Below, piece after piece: positions 60,208-64,000 of a stretch of DNA of 64,000 nt; the first letter of the stretch is position 1; each line of letters starts with the position of its first letter. The DNA comes from Sphingobium sp. Z007. GTDB taxonomy: Bacteria > Pseudomonadota > Alphaproteobacteria > Sphingomonadales > Sphingomonadaceae. The stretch lies in the NCBI RefSeq assembly GCF_900013425.1, contig NZ_FBXK01000005.1, positions 1,488,001 through 1,552,000 on the forward strand, read 5' to 3'. The notes under the pieces were generated by a model, which saw only the letters and a list, made by a program, of their open reading frames with translations, was not told where the DNA came from and did not search any database. Both the position numbers and the translations under genes were made by a program.

Positions 60208-61713
60208 CTATCCCGCAAGCGCCTTCTTCACCAGTTCATTCACGACCTGTGGGTTCGCCTTGCCCTGCATCGCCTTCATCGTCTGGCCTACGAAGAAACC
60301 GAACAGCGCTTCCTTGCCGCCGCGATACTGGTCGACCTTGTCGCCATTGTCGGCAAGTACCTTGGCCACTGCCGCTTCGATCGCGCCGGTATCGGACGTC
60401 TGCTTCAGGCCCTTTTCCTCGACGATCTTAGCCGGCTTGTCGCCGGTTTCCAGCATGATCTCAAACACCTGCTTGGCGATGGTGCCGCTGATCGTGCCGT
60501 CGGCGACCAGCGCCAGCAGTTCCGCGCCGTCGGTCGGGCCGACCGGGCTTGTCTCCAACGTCTTGCCCAGGCGGTTAAGTGCGCCGTAAAGTTCGGACAA
60601 CAGCCAGTTGGCGGACGCCTTGGCGACATCGCTCTCGCTTTTGCCCTGGATGCGCGCAGCCTCCGCCACCAGCGTTTCGAACCAGCGCGCCGTGTCGGCG
60701 TCGGCGGTCAGCGTCGCGGCGTTATAGGCGGACAGGCCCAGCGCCTGCTCATAGCGCTTGCGCTTGACGTCGGGCAGTTCGGGCAGCGAGGCGCGGCACG
60801 CCTCCAGAAACGCATCGTCCAGTTCCAGCGGCAACAGGTCGGGATCGGGGAAGTAGCGATAATCATGCGCATCCTCCTTTGACCGCATCGACCGCGTCTC
60901 GTTGCGGTCCGGGTCATAGAGGCGTGTTTCCTGGACGATCTTGCCGCCCGCCTCCAGCACATCGACCTGCCGGTTCGCCTCATGCTCGACCACGGCCATG
61001 ACGAAGCGCACCGAATTGACGTTTTTAGTCTCGGTACGGGTGCCGAATTCTTCGCCGGGCTTGCGGACCGACACGTTCACGTCGGCGCGCATCGAACCCT
61101 GATCCATATTGCCGTCGCACGATCCGACATAGCGCAGGATGGTCCGCAGCTTCGAGAGGTACGCCCCGGCTTCGGCGGGCGAGCGCATGTCGGGCTTCGA
61201 CACGATCTCCATCAGCGCCACGCCCGACCGGTTGAGGTCGACATAGGAGCTGGTGGGATGCTGGTCGTGCATCAGCTTGCCGGCATCCTGCTCGACATGG
61301 ATGCGCTCGACGCCGATCACCTTGGTGCTGGTGTCGGGATTCTTCTCGTCCAGCACGATTTCGATCTGCCCCTCGCCGACGATGGGGTGATACAGCTGGC
61401 TGATCTGGTAGCCCTGCGGCAGATCGGCGTAGAAGTAGTTCTTGCGGTCGAAGCGCGACCATTTGTTGATCTGCGCATCGATCGCCATGCCGGTGCGCAC
61501 CGCCTGGCGGATGCATTCCTGATTGGGCACGGGCAACATGCCGGGCATGGCCGCGTCGACCAGGCTGACCTGCGTGTTCGGTTCCGCCCCGAACGCGGTC
61601 GCCGCGCCCGAAAACAGCTTGGCATTCGACGTCACCTGCGCATGGACTTCCAGGCCGATCACGACCTCCCACTCGCCGGTTGCGCCCTGGATGCGATAGC
61701 TAGACTCGGTCAT
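60208..61713 (-). CDS. gatB: Asp-tRNA(Asn)/Glu-tRNA(Gln) amidotransferase subunit B
   Basis: 501 residues. N-terminal GatB signature: [61 protein letters not shown]-terminal YqeY-like tail domain ([20 protein letters not shown]). Activates Glu-tRNA(Gln) (or Asp-tRNA(Asn)) and with GatA and GatC converts it to the amide form; needed where glutaminyl-tRNA synthetase is lacking. Separated from gatA by a 99-base gap filled with a REP-like element. Confidence 0.96.
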   Translation of the reverse strand: MTESSYRIQGATGEWEVVIGLEVHAQVTSNAKLFSGAATAFGAEPNTQVSLVDAAMPGMLPVPNQECIRQAVRTGMAIDAQINKWSRFDRKNYFYADLPQGYQISQLYHPIVGEGQIEIVLDEKNPDTSTKVIGVERIHVEQDAGKLMHDQHPTSSYVDLNRSGVALMEIVSKPDMRSPAEAGAYLSKLRTILRYVGSCDGNMDQGSMRADVNVSVRKPGEEFGTRTETKNVNSVRFVMAVVEHEANRQVDVLEAGGKIVQETRLYDPDRNETRSMRSKEDAHDYRYFPDPDLLPLELDDAFLEACRASLPELPDVKRKRYEQALGLSAYNAATLTADADTARWFETLVAEAARIQGKSESDVAKASANWLLSELYGALNRLGKTLETSPVGPTDGAELLALVADGTISGTIAKQVFEIMLETGDKPAKIVEEKGLKQTSDTGAIEAAVAKVLADNGDKVDQYRGGKEALFGFFVGQTMKAMQGKANPQVVNELVKKALAG

Positions 61714-61724
61714 ATTTTCACACC

Positions 61725-61804
61725 GTCATCCCAGCGGAGGCTGGGATCTCTCTTTTCTAATGTCACGATAAAGGCAGTGAGATGCCAGCCTGCGCTGGCA
61801 TGAC
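61725..61804. repeat. REP/BIME-like inverted pair between gatB and gatA
   Basis: Two 26-base units in inverted orientation, 61725-61750 and 61779-61804, matching at 23 positions. Each unit is itself a hairpin (CCCAGC/GCTGGG and GCCAGC/GCTGGC); the differences are compensating pair changes in the stems. Spacer 61751-61778 is AT-richer. Typical of dispersed palindromic repeats in sphingomonad genomes. Confidence 0.7.
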
Positions 61805-61812
61805 CCACCTTT

Positions 61813-63297
61813 TTACCACCACTTGTCCGCCCGCGCGGTAAAGCCCGCCCGTTCCTCAATCGCCAGCCCCGCGTTCAGCACCGTCTGTTCGTCCAGCGCC
61901 TTGCCGATGATCTGCAAGCCGAGCGGCAGCCCCTGGCTGTCCAGTCCGCCCGGCACGCTCATCGCGGGCAGCCCCGCCAGCGAGGCCGGCACGGTGAAGA
62001 CGTCGTTCAGATACATGGCCAGCGGATCGGCCTGCTTTTCGCCCAACGTGAAGGCCGCGCTCGGTGCGGTCGGGGTCAGCAGCAGGTCGCACTTTTCGAA
62101 AGCCTGTTCGAAATCGCGCGCGATCAGCGCCCGGACCTTCTGCGCCTGGGTATAATAGGCGTCGTAGAAGCCCGCCGACAGCACATAGGTGCCGATCATG
62201 ATGCGGCGCTTGACCTCCGGCCCGAAGCCGGCGGCGCGGGTCGCGGCATACATGTCCTGCAAGCCAGCACCATCGGGCAGGTCGCGCTGGCCATAGCGCA
62301 CGCCATCATAGCGGGCGAGGTTGGACGAGGCTTCGGCAGGGGCGATGATATAATAGGTCGGCAACGCATATTTGGTATGCGGCAGCGACACTTCGACCAC
62401 CTCGGCGCCCGCGTCCTTCAGCCAGGCGATCCCGCGGTCCCATAGGGCGGAGATTTCGGCGTTCAGGCCGTCGGGGCGATATTCCTTGGGAATACCGACG
62501 GTCTTGCCGCTTAGGTCGCTAGACAGATTAGCTTCCCACCGGGGCACTTCCAGATCGAGCGACGTCGAATCCTTGGGATCGAAGCCCGCCATCACCTCAA
62601 GCAGCAACGCATTGTCGCGCACCGTGCGCGCCATCGGCCCGGCCTGGTCCAGCGACGACGCGAACGCCACGATGCCCCAGCGCGAACAGCGGCCATAAGT
62701 CGGCTTGATACCGGAAATGCCGGTGAAGGCGGCCGGCTGGCGGATCGACCCGCCGGTGTCGGTGCCGGTCGCTGCCGGGCACAGCCGCGCGGCGATCGCC
62801 GACGAAGACCCGCCCGAAGACCCGCCGGGCGCCAGCGCGGCATTGCCGCCATCCTTACGCCGCCAGGGCGAAATCACATTGCCATAATAGCTCGTCTCGT
62901 TGGACGATCCCATGGCGAACTGGTCGAGGTTCAGCTTGCCCAGCATCCCCGCGCCCGCCGCCCACAGCTTGCCCGACACGGTCGATTCATAGGTCGGCAC
63001 AAAGCTTTCCAGCATATGGCTGGCGGCGGTTGTCTGCGTGCCTTCGGTGCAGAACAGGTCCTTCATGCCGATCGGCACGCCGGCCAGCGCGCCCAGCGCT
63101 TCGCCAGCGGCCTTCGCCTTGTCGGCGGCGTCAGCGGCTTCCAGCGCCTTGTCCGGCGTTTCCACGATGAAGGCGTTCAGCGCCTTGGCCGCCGCGACAT
63201 TGGCGTTGAAGCCTTCCGCCACTTCGCGCGCAGAAAAATCGCCTGCGCGAAAACCGTCGCGGATTTCGGCGACGGTAAGATCAGTAATGTTGGTCAT
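61813..63297 (-). CDS. gatA: Asp-tRNA(Asn)/Glu-tRNA(Gln) amidotransferase subunit A
   Basis: 494 residues. Amidase-signature enzyme: catalytic Lys in [10 protein letters not shown] (about 78), the Ser-cisSer-Lys triad region [16 protein letters not shown] and [16 protein letters not shown] (about 150-185). Releases ammonia from glutamine for GatB. ATG overlaps the gatC stop (TAATG). Confidence 0.96.
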   Translation of the reverse strand: MTNITDLTVAEIRDGFRAGDFSAREVAEGFNANVAAAKALNAFIVETPDKALEAADAADKAKAAGEALGALAGVPIGMKDLFCTEGTQTTAASHMLESFVPTYESTVSGKLWAAGAGMLGKLNLDQFAMGSSNETSYYGNVISPWRRKDGGNAALAPGGSSGGSSSAIAARLCPAATGTDTGGSIRQPAAFTGISGIKPTYGRCSRWGIVAFASSLDQAGPMARTVRDNALLLEVMAGFDPKDSTSLDLEVPRWEANLSSDLSGKTVGIPKEYRPDGLNAEISALWDRGIAWLKDAGAEVVEVSLPHTKYALPTYYIIAPAEASSNLARYDGVRYGQRDLPDGAGLQDMYAATRAAGFGPEVKRRIMIGTYVLSAGFYDAYYTQAQKVRALIARDFEQAFEKCDLLLTPTAPSAAFTLGEKQADPLAMYLNDVFTVPASLAGLPAMSVPGGLDSQGLPLGLQIIGKALDEQTVLNAGLAIEERAGFTARADKWW

Positions 63298-63584
63298 TAT
63301 TCGATCACCTTGGGCACCGCAAAGAAGCCATGTTCGGCCTGCGGCGCGTTCGCCAGCACCTTGTCGCGGACATTGCCGTCGGTGACGACGTCCTGACGCA
63401 GCCTTTGGTGGTTGGGGATGACGGCGGTCATCGGCTCAACGCCAGTGACATCCACCTCGCCCAATTGCTCCACCCAGCCAAGGATGTTGTTGAGTTCAGG
63501 CACCATGGCCTCTGCTTCGGCGTCGGTCACCGAAATGCGCGAGAGGCTGGCGATCTTTTTCACGGTTTGAAGGTCTATCGACAT
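63297..63584 (-). CDS. gatC: Asp-tRNA(Asn)/Glu-tRNA(Gln) amidotransferase subunit C
   Basis: 95 residues, normal for Gat[41 protein letters not shown] and LRQDVVTDG are family hallmarks. Wraps around the GatA-GatB interface. First gene of the operon; promoter expected in 63585-63713, shared with the divergent gene. Confidence 0.94.
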   Translation of the reverse strand: MSIDLQTVKKIASLSRISVTDAEAEAMVPELNNILGWVEQLGEVDVTGVEPMTAVIPNHQRLRQDVVTDGNVRDKVLANAPQAEHGFFAVPKVIE

Positions 63585-63713
63585 GGGCCGCCGCTACCAC
63601 CCGCGCCGGTCCGCTTCAAGCTGGTTTCGCGCCCCTTGCGCGCACCGGCAGCTTGCGTAAGACAGGAGCGCGCAAATGGGGGCGGCGTCGCCCCTGAAAA
63701 TCGGAGAGCAAGG

Positions 63714-64000
63714 GTGGCCCGCAAATTCCTCTATGTCATCGCAACCCTGGTGGTGCTGATGATCGCGGCGTTCGCCATCTATGCGATCTGGGGGATGCAG
63801 CTCATCCGCCTGGTGATGGTCCCGCGCGAGGCTTTTGCCCAGCTCCAGCCGCTGTCCGCCAATGCCTATGACGATCCCAAAATGTGGCTGGCGCGGCCCG
63901 ACATCGTGAAGGACAATCCTGCCCTCTGGACCCCGGCGGGCGTGAGCGGCGGCGCATCGGCGCAAAAGGCCGCCATCTTCTTCATCCACCCGACCAGCTA
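63714..64000 (+). CDS. DUF3089 alpha/beta-hydrolase-like protein (partial)
   Basis: Cut by the window end; first 95 residues from GTG 63714, with GGAGAG upstream. Membrane anchor at about 8-25 (VIATLVVLMIAAFAIYAIW), then a periplasmic part ending in AAIFFIHPTSY, the signature start of the DUF3089 domain, a lipase-like fold. Divergent from gatC. Confidence 0.8.
   Translation, partial: MARKFLYVIATLVVLMIAAFAIYAIWGMQLIRLVMVPREAFAQLQPLSANAYDDPKMWLARPDIVKDNPALWTPAGVSGGASAQKAAIFFIHPTS

Noticed and set aside
61725..61804. CRISPR-like repeat
   Set aside because: Only two units, inverted rather than direct, each a self-contained hairpin; no array and no cas genes anywhere in the window.

Overview
The window is high-GC alphaproteobacterial DNA. 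The gene families, the sigma factor/FecR/TonB-receptor set, the DUF2312 protein and the glycogen operon all point to a sphingomonad (Sphingobium- or Sphingomonas-like). It has two parts: an almost complete, apparently intact siphovirus-type prophage (1 to about 41395) and ordinary host chromosome (41396 to 64000).

Prophage layout. The left arm is a leftward early operon (5335 to 1): PAPS-reductase-like protein, a run of very small proteins, a DNA cytosine methyltransferase overlapped almost end to end by a second reading frame, an excisionase-like protein and a tyrosine integrase. The immunity region (5390-6900) has the lambda plan: operator-bearing leftward promoter, an exported protein in the position of lambda rexAB, an S24-type repressor, a second operator pair, then a Cro-like gene. 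The rightward early operon (6887-12932) carries small regulators, a DNA methyltransferase, a GapR-like protein, a VRR-NUC nuclease, a DUF1376 replication-type protein containing a candidate origin, and a NusG-like protein where lambda has Q. The late operon runs from terminase (13416) through portal, fused prohead protease/major capsid, tail genes with a -1 frameshift, tape measure, tail tip, S74 tail fibre and lysis genes, and ends in two exported proteins (35865-37801). The right end (37948-41309) is a leftward block with a large serine recombinase and two related proteins, plus a HIRAN-like gene. The prophage ends in the 3' part of a tRNA-Lys gene (attR); the full tRNA should lie just left of base 1.

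Host region. A leftward glycogen operon, glgP-glgB-glgC-glgA-glgX, ends at the very base after the tRNA CCA. Next come a leftward serine hydrolase and, divergent from it, a cell-surface signalling set (ECF sigma factor, FecR, TonB-dependent receptor with an STN domain) followed by a 1069-residue autotransporter and a strong bidirectional terminator. A small exported protein, the gatC-gatA-gatB operon (with a REP-like element between gatA and gatB) and the start of a DUF3089 protein complete the window.

The most unusual signals are the double-coded methyltransferase locus, the shared 16-bp operators, the NusG-like regulator followed by a hairpin array, the nine-copy TGTCCGC array at the start of the small terminase gene, and a repeat-dense candidate origin inside the replication gene.
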